Assembly: GCA_002869565.1 (NCBI GenBank)
Contig: PKUJ01000023.1
Location: 62,001-126,000, forward strand
Direction: 5' to 3'
Length of the DNA stretch: 64,000 bases
Source of the DNA: Arcobacter sp.
GTDB taxonomy: Bacteria; Campylobacterota; Campylobacteria; Campylobacterales; Arcobacteraceae
Shown here: one piece after another, positions 44,335 through 52,853 of the stretch
Layout of the letters: every line of letters starts with the position of its first letter
How positions within the stretch are numbered: the first letter of the stretch is position 1
The notes under the pieces: generated by a model
What the model was told of the DNA's origin: nothing
The model's database searches: none
Seen by the model: only the letters and a program-made list of their open reading frames with translations
Made by a program: the position numbers and the translations under genes

Positions 44335-44657
44335 TGGAAAATAATTACGATATTAATATTGAAAATAGTAGGCGAGGACAAAATCAAAATATGAATATTA
44401 ATCACAATCCTTATATTAATCAATCATCAAATACAAATGTCTCAAACTCTCAAAATCAAAGTGGATTTAATAATGCAGACTTTATAAAAGGTGCTCTAAT
44501 AGGTGCAACTGTGACATTCCTTTTGACAAATAAAGGTGCACAAAAATCTCTAATGAAAGCTGCATCGAAAGGAACAGAACTATTTCAAGCTGGAATGGAA
44601 GAGTTAAAAGAGAGATATGAAGATGCTAGAGCTCAAATGGAAGCTAATCAAGAATAG
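44334..44657 (+). CDS. Asn/Gln-rich membrane protein of iron cluster
   Basis: 107 aa. The first 45 residues are Asn/Gln/Ser-rich and probably disordered (RRGQNQNMNINHNPYINQSS). One helix follows (DFIKGALIGATVTFLLTN), then an amphipathic helix (SLMKAASKGTELFQAGMEEL). YtxH-type proteins look similar in the second half. Located 5 bp before the ATPase gene. Confidence 0.7.
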   Translation: MENNYDINIENSRRGQNQNMNINHNPYINQSSNTNVSNSQNQSGFNNADFIKGALIGATVTFLLTNKGAQKSLMKAASKGTELFQAGMEELKERYEDARAQMEANQE

Positions 44658-44662
44658 AGACT

Positions 44663-46768
44663 ATGAGTAGACTATTTAAAAAAGTTCATAGTACAAAAAC
44701 TAGAGCAAGGTATAAATATTCTTTATTAAAAAATAGTTATCTTGATCCAAATATTTTAAAAGAAAATTTGGAAAAAATAGTTGGTATTCTTAATGTAAGG
44801 GTGAACAAAAAAGCTTCAAGTATTATATTTGATTTTGATAATGATTCAGTTTGTAATGATATTGAATTAAAATTAACAAATCTAAAAATCGATAATTTAC
44901 TAAATTTCAATAAAAAATTATTAGTTTGTAATTCTTGTATTAGTGATGATGAACCAAGTGTTAAAGGTATTGCAAGAGCCATAAGTGCTTTAGCTGTAGA
45001 AAGAGTTGTTAAAAATAATAATCTTAAAGCAAGTATTACTACAGCCGCTGCTATACCTATGTTGATAGATGGAACTAAAGAATTATTTTCTGAAGGTCTA
45101 ACTTCAAAAGTATTGGAAAGTGCTGCTGTTGGTATTTCTATTTATAGAAAAGATTATTTAGCTGCAAATTCAACTAATGTTATGTTAGAACTAGGTGAGT
45201 ATATTGAAGAAACAACAGTACATAAAAGTGATGATTTATTAAAAGAACTTTCAAAACCAAATGTTGAAGAAGCTTGGGTAGAAAAGAAAATTAATGGAAA
45301 AACAACTGAAATTTTAGTAAAAAGTGTTGATATTAAAATCGGTGATATTGTTATTGTTGGTATTGGCAATACTGTACCTGTAGATGGTCACATTATTGAA
45401 GGTAGTGGAAGCGTAAATGAAGTCTCTATGACTGGTGAAGCAGAACCTGTAGTTAAAAGTAGAGGGGATAGAGTTATTTCTGGAACCATAATTGAAGATG
45501 GAAGACTTAGAATATGGGCTGAACATGTAGGGGCAGATACTGCAACACAAAGAATAAAACAATATATTGAAAATTCAATAAATGAAAAATCATCAGTTCA
45601 AATAAAAGCAACGAAACTTGCAGATAAACTTGTTCCAATTACATTAGGTTTAGCAGGAGTTTCTTATCTTTTTACAAAAGATTTTGAAAGAACAGCCTCT
45701 ATTTTACAAGCAGATTATTCTTGTGCTTTAAAATTAGCTACACCTGTGGCCTTTAAGTCAACTATTTCAAAAGCAGGACATAATGGTATTATGATAAAAG
45801 GTGCAAAAGCTATTGAATCTTTACATAGTGCAGATACTTTTGTATTTGATAAAACAGTAACGCTAACAGAAGGTGAATTAGAAGTTATTTCAGTAGAGTC
45901 TTATGATGAATCTTGGACAAGTGAGCAACTATTAAACCTTACTGCTTCAACAGAAGAACACTATTTTCATCCTGTTGCTGAAGCAGTTGTTAAAGCTGCA
46001 AAAGAGAATGGTTTTGTACATATGCATCATGAAGAAGTTGAATTTATTGTAGCCCACGGCGTTAAAACAGAAGTTGATGGAAAACAAGTGATTATTGGAA
46101 GTAGGCATTTTTTAGAAGATGATGAAAAAATTGATTTCTCAATTTATAAAGAAAAAATAGATAAATCACTTAGTCTAGGTCAAACACTTTTATATATTGG
46201 CTTTGATGGAAAACTTTTAGGAACAATTGTCCTTGCTGATAATTTAAGAGCAAATGCCAAAGAATCAATATCAAAGTTAAGAGAATTGGGCGTAAAAAAT
46301 ATTGTTATGTTAACAGGAGATACCAAGAAAAAGGCCGAAATGATTGCTAATGAACTTGGTATTGATGAAATAAAAGCAGAACTTCTTCCCACAGATAAAT
46401 CAAGAATCATAAAAGAGCTTATGGCAGAAGGCAAAAAAGTAGCCTTTATTGGTGATGGAATAAATGATGCTCCAGCTTTGATTTCTGCACATATTGGGAT
46501 TTCTATGAGTAAAGGGGCAGATATTGCGAAAGCTACAGCAGATGTTTCTTTATTAAAAGATGATATAGCAGCAGTAGTTGAAGCAAAAGAGTTAGCAGAT
46601 AAGACTATGCAGTTGATAAACAATAACTTTAATACTACAGTAGGAATAAATTCTGCAATTTTAGCAAGTGCAACTTTTGGCCTATTTTCTCCTATTGTAA
46701 CTGCAGTTTTACATAATGGAACCACAATAGGGATGTTAGCAAATTCCATAAAAGGTGTAAAGGTATAG
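44663..46768 (+). CDS. fezB: P1B-type metal ATPase, FezB-like (ferrosome)
   Basis: 701 aa. The N-terminus has an Arg motif HSTKTRARYKY (9-19) and a degenerate HMA-like fold without CxxC. Then actuator TGE at 258-260, membrane ion site DYSCALKLATP (351-361), phosphorylation site DKTVTLT (396-402, Val instead of the usual Gly), HP (436-437) and GDGIND (597-602). The Arg motif together with the SCA-type ion site fits the P1B-6 group typified by FezB of ferrosomes, which loads iron into intracellular vesicles. The surrounding ferritin-like, HMA-like and small membrane genes and the Fur boxes support that. Last gene of the main operon. Confidence 0.82.
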   Translation: MSRLFKKVHSTKTRARYKYSLLKNSYLDPNILKENLEKIVGILNVRVNKKASSIIFDFDNDSVCNDIELKLTNLKIDNLLNFNKKLLVCNSCISDDEPSVKGIARAISALAVERVVKNNNLKASITTAAAIPMLIDGTKELFSEGLTSKVLESAAVGISIYRKDYLAANSTNVMLELGEYIEETTVHKSDDLLKELSKPNVEEAWVEKKINGKTTEILVKSVDIKIGDIVIVGIGNTVPVDGHIIEGSGSVNEVSMTGEAEPVVKSRGDRVISGTIIEDGRLRIWAEHVGADTATQRIKQYIENSINEKSSVQIKATKLADKLVPITLGLAGVSYLFTKDFERTASILQADYSCALKLATPVAFKSTISKAGHNGIMIKGAKAIESLHSADTFVFDKTVTLTEGELEVISVESYDESWTSEQLLNLTASTEEHYFHPVAEAVVKAAKENGFVHMHHEEVEFIVAHGVKTEVDGKQVIIGSRHFLEDDEKIDFSIYKEKIDKSLSLGQTLLYIGFDGKLLGTIVLADNLRANAKESISKLRELGVKNIVMLTGDTKKKAEMIANELGIDEIKAELLPTDKSRIIKELMAEGKKVAFIGDGINDAPALISAHIGISMSKGADIAKATADVSLLKDDIAAVVEAKELADKTMQLINNNFNTTVGINSAILASATFGLFSPIVTAVLHNGTTIGMLANSIKGVKV

Positions 46769-46780
46769 AAAATACATAAA

Positions 46781-46795
46781 TGATAATAGTTATCA
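46781..46795. promoter_or_regulatory. Fur-box-like palindrome
   Basis: TGATAATAGTTATCA, one mismatch from the 7-1-7 Fur consensus, 13 bp after the ATPase stop codon. Upstream of the two small membrane genes. Confidence 0.72.
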
Positions 46796-46826
46796 GTTAA
46801 CTTTAATTTTATTTCGATAGAATTAA

Positions 46827-46841
46827 TGATAATTATTATCA
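46827..46841. promoter_or_regulatory. Perfect Fur box
   Basis: TGATAATTATTATCA is an exact match to the 7-1-7 Fur consensus TGATAATnATTATCA, with the ribosome binding site AGGAGAT directly following at 46844. Implies a second iron-repressed transcript for the small genes 46854-47181. Confidence 0.8.
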
Positions 46842-46853
46842 ATAGGAGATTTT

Positions 46854-46973
46854 ATGCTATTTTTATTACCACTTGCAACAGTTTTAACAGCAGCACTTAC
46901 AATAAAAACAATAGATGGAACTGCAAAAACTATAAAAAGAAGAAAAAAAAGGAAAGAGAAATATGTCAATTGA
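46854..46973 (+). CDS. Small membrane protein with basic tail, 39 aa
   Basis: Short gene with AGGAGAT before the ATG. A hydrophobic helix (MLFLLPLATVLTAALTI) is followed by a strongly basic tail (KTIKRRKKRKEKYVN). Overlaps the 72-aa gene by 11 bases. Sits right behind a perfect Fur box, which supports its being real. Function unknown. Confidence 0.65.
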   Translation: MLFLLPLATVLTAALTIKTIDGTAKTIKRRKKRKEKYVN

Positions 46974-47181
46974 TTTAGAAGTACAAAAAGAAGCTGCAAA
47001 AATTGGAATGACAGCGACCTTAGGTGCGACAGTTGTAACTTCAATGTTTATGAAAAATAAAATTGCAAAAAAAGTACATATTGGCGCAGGAGTTGCATTT
47101 TGTGGATTTGCTTTATGGCATCATATGCTTTATCAACCCTCTAAAAAAAATAAGAAAAAACCTATTACTAAAACAGTATGA
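46963..47181 (+). CDS. Small two-helix membrane protein, 72 aa
   Basis: Two helices (AKIGMTATLGATVVTSMFM and KVHIGAGVAFCGFALWHHML) with histidines at the membrane edge (VHIG and WHHMLY) and a lysine-rich tail. The HIGAG...WHH spacing recalls small DUF4405-like haem or metal membrane proteins, but the likeness is weak. Preceded by AAAGGAAAGAG inside the 39-aa gene. Last gene under the downstream Fur boxes. Confidence 0.7.
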   Translation: MSIDLEVQKEAAKIGMTATLGATVVTSMFMKNKIAKKVHIGAGVAFCGFALWHHMLYQPSKKNKKKPITKTV

Positions 47182-47226
47182 TTAGAAAAAATATTTGCCG
47201 GACTAGAATTCTGATATAAATACTAG

Positions 47227-48339
47227 TTATACAACTATATCAATAGAGTTTACAACTCCTGCTCCTGAACCATCTTCTTTTACAAAGATACTATTGCTTT
47301 TTTGCACTGCATCGGTTTGATTGATGGCACTTTGGTATTTAAAACCACTTTGAACATCACCTAAGTAAATTGCCCCAACATTTCGATCAAGGAGCGAAAC
47401 TAAAGAGTTATTTCCTTTATCATCAATACTCCATATTTTTAGTTTGTCAAAAATAGCATCTTTTTCATCTATCCAGTTGTTTTTGTCTTCGTCATATTGA
47501 GCAAGTTCTGCAAAACCATTGTTTGTACTTGGTCCAAATAGTTCACTGCCATTGTCAATTTTTCCATTTTCATTTTTATCTAAAGCTAAATAACCAGCTC
47601 CTTTTATTAGCTGTGGAATCATCTCCGTAGTTCCGTTATTGTCTAAGTCAAACATAAAACGTAACTTACCAATATTTTCAAAAGGATTAACATCTTCATC
47701 ATAGTTAATTATTAATGGGTCAAGAAATCTTTCATCATCAGTTATTAGTTGAGTACTTCGTGATTCATAAAGTTCTTGAGAAAAAGAGATATCTATATTC
47801 ATTTGAAATGTATTATTTGGTGTTTTAATTGTAATAGAAGCAGAAAAATCTACAGTCTGTTTTTGATAGTATTCTTCTTGTGTTTGAATTACTGTAAGTT
47901 CATTATTATTTGCTTGTTTATTTGTATAAGGGTTTAATGAGTCGAAAAAAGAGTTTTGGGTGATTGTATTAGATTTTTTATTTGGATACATCGGAGTATC
48001 TATTTTATGTCCAAGTTTTTCAAGTAGTTTTTCAATTATAATTTTCTTGATACGGTCTTCTAAACTTAGATTATCTTCATAATCATACACAGCACGATTA
48101 TGTTGAATCATGATAGACTGAGACTCTTTTAGCTTAAAAACAATTTCAACATTTTTTTCATCTGAACTACGTTTCCCTCCATAATGATTTTCTGATGTTA
48201 TTTCAGAATGTTCAAAAGTAGATTTAGTCTGGTATCTGCTTAAATTTGAGTTTTCTACTGACCTGCTACTTGAATGTTTAGTGGTAAATTGAGTTTGAGA
48301 GTAGAGTGAAACTTGTGAATTAGCTATAATCATAATCAA
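47227..48339 (-). CDS. EF-hand-like calcium-binding protein, about 370 aa
   Basis: No signal peptide. The N-terminal half is Ser/Gln/Lys-rich and polar. The C-terminal part (about 230-365) has DxDxNG-type loops: FDLDNNGTTEM, LDKNENGKIDNGSELFG, YDEDKNNWIDEKDAIFDKLKIW. Proteins with this pattern are common in Proteobacteria and uncharacterised. A second ATG two codons in (48333) is an equally good start. Convergent with the iron cluster and apparently unrelated. Confidence 0.75.
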   Translation of the reverse strand: MIMIIANSQVSLYSQTQFTTKHSSSRSVENSNLSRYQTKSTFEHSEITSENHYGGKRSSDEKNVEIVFKLKESQSIMIQHNRAVYDYEDNLSLEDRIKKIIIEKLLEKLGHKIDTPMYPNKKSNTITQNSFFDSLNPYTNKQANNNELTVIQTQEEYYQKQTVDFSASITIKTPNNTFQMNIDISFSQELYESRSTQLITDDERFLDPLIINYDEDVNPFENIGKLRFMFDLDNNGTTEMIPQLIKGAGYLALDKNENGKIDNGSELFGPSTNNGFAELAQYDEDKNNWIDEKDAIFDKLKIWSIDDKGNNSLVSLLDRNVGAIYLGDVQSGFKYQSAINQTDAVQKSNSIFVKEDGSGAGVVNSIDIVV

Positions 48340-48510
48340 TCCTTTTTAATCTAATACTAAGAATTGTACTGCAAAAATATATAATTGTCAATGTGATTTA
48401 AAAATTCAATATTAGGGTATAATTTTTAAGATATAAAATATACTTTTTATACCTTTTTATTAATTCTCTTTTTTATGTTAAAATAAAATTTAAAAGGATT
48501 TACTATTAAT

Positions 48511-49107
48511 ATGTTTAAACTAGAAGAGAATGTCATATGTGAATGTTCTAAAGCACTTTTATTGGCATTAGGACAAAAAGATGAATATACACAATTACAT
48601 TCTGAACGGGTAGTAGAGCTTTCAAGTGAAGTAGGAATTGCTTTAAAATTTGATGTAGAGCAAATAAAAATTCTACGTATTAGTGCGGCATTTCATGATA
48701 TAGGAAAGATTGGTATTCCAGATAAAGTTTTATTAAAATCTAGCTCTTTTAATGATAAAGAATGGGAAATAATGAAAAATCATTCTATAAATAGCGAAAG
48801 ACTAGTAAATAGTTTACATTTTGAAAATAGTAATATTATTGCAAATGCTGTACGACATCATCATGAATACTATGATGGTAATGGCTATCCTGATAAACTT
48901 AAAGGTGAAGATATTTCCATTTATTCACGAATAATTTCTATTGCTGATAGTTACGATGCAATGTCCTCTCCACGACCTTATCATAATAAAAAATCACATT
49001 CAGAGATAATGAAAATTTTAGAAGAAGAAAATGGAATGAAATATGATCCTATAATATTCGAAGTTTTTAGAAAAATTATTCAAATAAGTCATTATAAAGT
49101 GGAATAA
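48511..49107 (+). CDS. HD-GYP domain phosphodiesterase
   Basis: 198 aa, essentially a lone HD-GYP domain. HSERVVELSSEVG, AAFHDIGKIGIPDKVLLK (HD and metal ligands), HHHEYYDGNGYPDKLKGEDI (HHE and GYP loop) and IADSYDAM. Degrades cyclic di-GMP (or cyclic GMP-AMP). No attached receiver or sensor domain. Preceded by AAAAGGA. Ends with its own terminator. Confidence 0.9.
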   Translation: MFKLEENVICECSKALLLALGQKDEYTQLHSERVVELSSEVGIALKFDVEQIKILRISAAFHDIGKIGIPDKVLLKSSSFNDKEWEIMKNHSINSERLVNSLHFENSNIIANAVRHHHEYYDGNGYPDKLKGEDISIYSRIISIADSYDAMSSPRPYHNKKSHSEIMKILEEENGMKYDPIIFEVFRKIIQISHYKVE

Positions 49108-49130
49108 CTAAGATAACTTATTAAGCAATG

Positions 49131-49152
49131 GAGTAGTTATAGAAAACTACTC
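49131..49152. terminator. Terminator between HD-GYP and ArsC-like genes
   Basis: Perfect 8-bp arms GAGTAGTT (49131-49138) and AACTACTC (49145-49152) with a 6-nt loop, between convergent genes. T-rich sequence follows further along. Confidence 0.65.
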
Positions 49153-49170
49153 TCAATTCTACAAACTTTT

Positions 49171-49524
49171 TTAACTCAAAAATGTACTACAATACTCTTC
49201 TTCTTTAAATCCAATAGTAAATTTATTTTCACCATTTAATCCATGTTCAATAACAGGTCTTTTGATTAAAGAATTTTCTTTTGAAAGTAAATCTATAGCT
49301 TTTTTATCTGTAAGTTTTTTATTTTTTAAGTCTAAATCTCTATATGCTTTACTTCTAGGGTTTAACATAGAAGTAGCAGGAGTAAATTCTTGCCATTTTT
49401 CAAGTTTATCTTTTCCTACTGGCTCTTTATCTAAATCAATAAAGTCATAAGCGATACTATTTTTATCAAAAAAAGCTTTTGCTTTTTTAACACTTGCGCA
49501 AGTTTTTATTCCATACATTTTCAT
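49171..49524 (-). CDS. ArsC/Spx-family thioredoxin-fold protein
   Basis: 117 aa from the ATG at 49524, which has AAAGGA upstream; the longer frame back to 49605 has none. MKMYGIKTCASVKKAKAFFDKN is the ArsC/YffB N-terminus with a single Cys, then FIDLDKEPVGKDKLEKW, and RPVIEHG near the C-terminus. YffB-like members are glutathione-linked reductases of unclear substrate; the second Cys of Spx (CxxC) is missing. Confidence 0.85.
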   Translation of the reverse strand: MKMYGIKTCASVKKAKAFFDKNSIAYDFIDLDKEPVGKDKLEKWQEFTPATSMLNPRSKAYRDLDLKNKKLTDKKAIDLLSKENSLIKRPVIEHGLNGENKFTIGFKEEEYCSTFLS

Positions 49525-49626
49525 AATTTGTCCTTTAAATTGGATTCCCAATTTAAAGGGAACCATTTCATATGAACTTCTTTTATCAATGGAAATGAAT
49601 TCCATTTAAAGAAGAAAACTCTAAAG

Positions 49627-49644
49627 AGAACAACGAGTTGTTCT
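49627..49644 (-). terminator. Hairpin after the GH57 glucanotransferase gene
   Basis: Arms AGAACAAC (49627-49634) and GTTGTTCT (49637-49644) with a 2-nt loop, about 11 bp past the stop of the minus-strand GH57 gene. T-rich on the minus-strand side. Probably its terminator. Confidence 0.4.
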
Positions 49645-49654
49645 TAGGCTTAAT

Positions 49655-51664
49655 CTATTCGATTGTAATACTATATTTTAAATCAAGTTGAGTGCTATAT
49701 TCCTTAGCAAAACCTAAAGCTATTCCTTGAGTCGTATAATCAACTCCCGCCTCACTTTGACTTACGCTTTTTACAGGGTATATATACATATCAACGCATT
49801 GGTCAAAATGAAAGTTAATAGTCTTATTTAGTGAAGGGTCTAAAATAGTAAGCTGCGAATTCTCAAAATATAGTGTGTCTTCAATATTATGTCCATTTAC
49901 AGTTAATACTTTATAATCTTCAAAATGAAAATTCCATTCTAAAAGATATTTTAGTGTTGCACTCTCTTCACTTTTAAGACTAATTTGTGATTCTATTTTA
50001 TTATTTTTAAATGTGAATTGTTTTGATAGTGTTGTATCTTTTTTATCATTTTTATAAATTCCACCATCTCGTTTTAAACTTATACTATCTTTAGTATTAT
50101 TTATAACTTGAAATTGTTGATTAGCAAAATCACCATACTCTTTAAAAGTACAAGATTTAAAACTCTCTTTGTCTAAATCAGAAGAACAAATATGGTCAAT
50201 TGCAGATTTTTTTAGATACCAATCTTGGAAAAGTTCTATGTCTTCATTTGTTGAAAGTAGATTATCATGAATAGTAGCTATTTCATCTTTGTCCTCTACT
50301 TTAATTATTTTTACTGTTTCATCAACTTTTTCAACTTTTTGGATTTTATCGTGGTAAGTTTCATGGTATCTTGTAAGAGTATTTTGAAGATTAAAACATT
50401 TATCTCTTAAATCTAGTTCTACAATTTGACCGCCTAATTTAGGGTCTATAATAGTGATTAAATTTGGTGTATAGATTTTATATTCTTCATGGGAATCCAT
50501 ATCTATATCGTATATCTTACATTGAGCTTCCATAGATAAAAGATTTTCACAATTTATGATATATCTATAGGCATTGTCTCTTAGGTTTGGAAGATATATT
50601 CCTCCAAAAACTCCATGCCAAAGTACATCATTACATTGGGTTCTAAAAAGAGAATCTTTAAAAGCTTCACTTTGATTTTGTGTTCTTGATAGCTCTAAAC
50701 TTCTTTTATGAATCCAGTTACTTTCATTGTATTTTATAAAAAAGTTTTTCCAGATACCACCTCTGATTAAATGCTCTTTATCCATATTATTGTGAATTAA
50801 TTCTAAATAATCATTTGCAATACTTGGTAAGGTTGACCATTCTCCCATCTCATGGTATGAAACTGTTGGAAGATATGATAGAGAAATTGCATTGTTTTTA
50901 TCATAGAAATCTGTAAATGTACTTACATTAATATTTTCATCTGCTAAACAAGATTCAAAAAAGTTTTTCAACCACTCTTGTTCATAAACTTTTTCATAAG
51001 TTTTTGGCCAAACACCAAATTTCTCTCCATCATCAAAGATAATTGCTGCATTTTCACCTTCATAACTTGCATAAGAGTTTAAGGTTTTCATTGTATTTTC
51101 AATTGAAGCAAAAGGAATAATATATCTTAAATCTTTATTTATTGGAAATAGTGAAATTTGGTTATTACTATTTTCAGTTATAAAGTATCCTTTTAATTTA
51201 TCTTTGTTGAAACCTGAGGAAATTAAGTGATAATCATCAACAATAACATAGTCAACATCACACTCTTTTAAATCATCAATAATGGAATCATCCCAGATTC
51301 TTTCTGTAAGCCAAAGACCTCTTGGTTTTTGATTGAAATGTTCTTTAATAAAATCAGAAAGCATATTAATTTGTTTGACTCTATCCACACTAGCAATTGA
51401 AGCCAAAATTGGTTCGTAATAACCACCTGTGAAAAATTCAATTTGAGGGGATAACTCTTTAATCAAGTTAAATAGTTTTGGATCATTTTTTAAAATAAAT
51501 TCAAAAAGCCAGCCACTAAAGTGTACTGAACATTTAAAATCAGGGTAAAGTTTTAAAATCTCAAAAAAAGGTCTATACGATTTTTCAATGATTTCATAGA
51601 TAACTCTATCAAAGTTATCAACAGGTTGATGGCAGTGTATACCAAATAGAAGATTGGTTTTCAT
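49655..51664 (-). CDS. GH57 4-alpha-glucanotransferase
   Basis: 669 aa. N-terminal GH57 catalytic domain: HCHQPVDNF (region 1), GGYYEPIL, WLTERIW with nucleophile Glu121, and IIFDDGEKFGVWP with acid/base Asp212. These positions match Thermococcus litoralis 4-alpha-glucanotransferase (Glu123, Asp214) well. The C-terminal half has the DUF1925/1926 beta-sandwich pattern. Rearranges maltodextrins and glycogen branches. Divergent from the GAPDH-led glucan operon, which it probably serves. Confidence 0.88.
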   Translation of the reverse strand: MKTNLLFGIHCHQPVDNFDRVIYEIIEKSYRPFFEILKLYPDFKCSVHFSGWLFEFILKNDPKLFNLIKELSPQIEFFTGGYYEPILASIASVDRVKQINMLSDFIKEHFNQKPRGLWLTERIWDDSIIDDLKECDVDYVIVDDYHLISSGFNKDKLKGYFITENSNNQISLFPINKDLRYIIPFASIENTMKTLNSYASYEGENAAIIFDDGEKFGVWPKTYEKVYEQEWLKNFFESCLADENINVSTFTDFYDKNNAISLSYLPTVSYHEMGEWSTLPSIANDYLELIHNNMDKEHLIRGGIWKNFFIKYNESNWIHKRSLELSRTQNQSEAFKDSLFRTQCNDVLWHGVFGGIYLPNLRDNAYRYIINCENLLSMEAQCKIYDIDMDSHEEYKIYTPNLITIIDPKLGGQIVELDLRDKCFNLQNTLTRYHETYHDKIQKVEKVDETVKIIKVEDKDEIATIHDNLLSTNEDIELFQDWYLKKSAIDHICSSDLDKESFKSCTFKEYGDFANQQFQVINNTKDSISLKRDGGIYKNDKKDTTLSKQFTFKNNKIESQISLKSEESATLKYLLEWNFHFEDYKVLTVNGHNIEDTLYFENSQLTILDPSLNKTINFHFDQCVDMYIYPVKSVSQSEAGVDYTTQGIALGFAKEYSTQLDLKYSITIE

Positions 51665-51802
51665 AGATTTCCTTCAATTTAATGAAATTTGCACATTGGT
51701 TTATGTTTCTTTTTCATTTTACTTAAATATAATAGTATCAGATATTTACAAATTGGTTACATTTTAATCTTTTGAAATTATAATGTAATTGTTTTTGTGT
51801 AT

Positions 51803-51808
51803 TATAAT
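51803..51808 (+). promoter_or_regulatory. -10 element of the GAPDH-glucan operon
   Basis: TATAAT preceded by TGTGTAT, about 25 bases before the GAPDH start. No clear -35 hexamer, as usual in Campylobacterota. The 168-bp divergent gap must also serve the minus-strand GH57 gene. Confidence 0.5.
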
Positions 51809-51832
51809 ATTAAATTATTAAAGGAAGACACT

Positions 51833-52828
51833 ATGGCATTAAAAGTAGCAATAAATGGGACAGGAAGAATAGGTTTAATAGCAGCGAAGATAGTTGCGCA
51901 AAGAAGTGATTTAGAATTAGTAGCATTAAACTCAACTTGTGATTTAGAGATGTTAATTTATTTATTAAAATATGATTCAGTGCATATGGGTGTGGCAGCA
52001 GAGATAATTGATGATGAAAACATTAGTATCAATGGTTGTAAAGTAAGAGTATTCTCTGATAGAGATCCAAATAATATTGATTTTGGTGGATGTGGAGCAA
52101 AAGTAGTTATAGAATGTACGGGTGCATTTTTAACAACTGAGAAATGTCAATCATATTTAAAAAATGGTGTTGAAAAAGTAGTTATGTCTGCACCTGCAAA
52201 AGATGATACACCAACTTATGTATTAAATATTAATACTGATGAATATAAAGGTGAAGCAATTATTTCAAATGCTTCTTGTACAACTAACTGTTTAGCACCA
52301 ATTTGTAAAGTATTAGATGATAACTTTGGAATTGAAAATGGTCTAATGACTACTATTCACTCATATACAAATGATCAAAATATTTTAGATGGTAAACATG
52401 CAAAAGATACAAGAAGAGCGAGAGCTGCAGCTGTTAATATGATTCCTACAACAACTGGTGCTGCAAAAGCTATTGCTTTAGTTATGCCTCAATTAAAAGG
52501 TAAATTAAACGGTTATGCAATGAGAGTTCCTACTGTAGATGTTTCTGTTGTAGATTTAACAGTTAATTTAACTAAAGAAGTTACAAAAGAAGATGTAAAT
52601 AAAGCTATGGAATTAGCAAGTACTTCTGCTTTTGATGGTTTAATTGAAATTGATACAGATAAAAGAGTTTCAAGTGATTTTATAGGAAGTTCTTACTCTT
52701 CAACATTTGTTCCTGATATGACTTGCGTAATTGAAGGTAAAACTGTAAAAGTTTTAGCTTGGTATGATAATGAGTGGGGATATACAAGTAGATTAGTTGA
52801 TATGACACTATTTGTTGGACAATATTAA
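51833..52828 (+). CDS. gap: Glyceraldehyde-3-phosphate dehydrogenase
   Basis: 331 aa from the ATG at 51833 with AAAGGAAG upstream; a longer frame back to 51797 is not needed. NAD loop INGTGRIG, SAPAKDD, catalytic Cys in NASCTTNCLAP, and TRRARAAAVNMIPTTTGAAKA. In this cluster it stands before phosphofructokinase and the glucan genes, so it may act with glycogen breakdown. Whether the genome has another gap copy cannot be seen here. Confidence 0.95.
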   Translation: MALKVAINGTGRIGLIAAKIVAQRSDLELVALNSTCDLEMLIYLLKYDSVHMGVAAEIIDDENISINGCKVRVFSDRDPNNIDFGGCGAKVVIECTGAFLTTEKCQSYLKNGVEKVVMSAPAKDDTPTYVLNINTDEYKGEAIISNASCTTNCLAPICKVLDDNFGIENGLMTTIHSYTNDQNILDGKHAKDTRRARAAAVNMIPTTTGAAKAIALVMPQLKGKLNGYAMRVPTVDVSVVDLTVNLTKEVTKEDVNKAMELASTSAFDGLIEIDTDKRVSSDFIGSSYSSTFVPDMTCVIEGKTVKVLAWYDNEWGYTSRLVDMTLFVGQY

Positions 52829-52853
52829 AATTAATTACAAAGGGTAACTTCTT

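Noticed and set aside
46180-46842. 220-aa minus-strand open frame over the 3' end of the ATPase gene
   Set aside because: The plus strand there encodes canonical P-type ATPase motifs; the antisense frame has composition typical of a shadow and no binding site.
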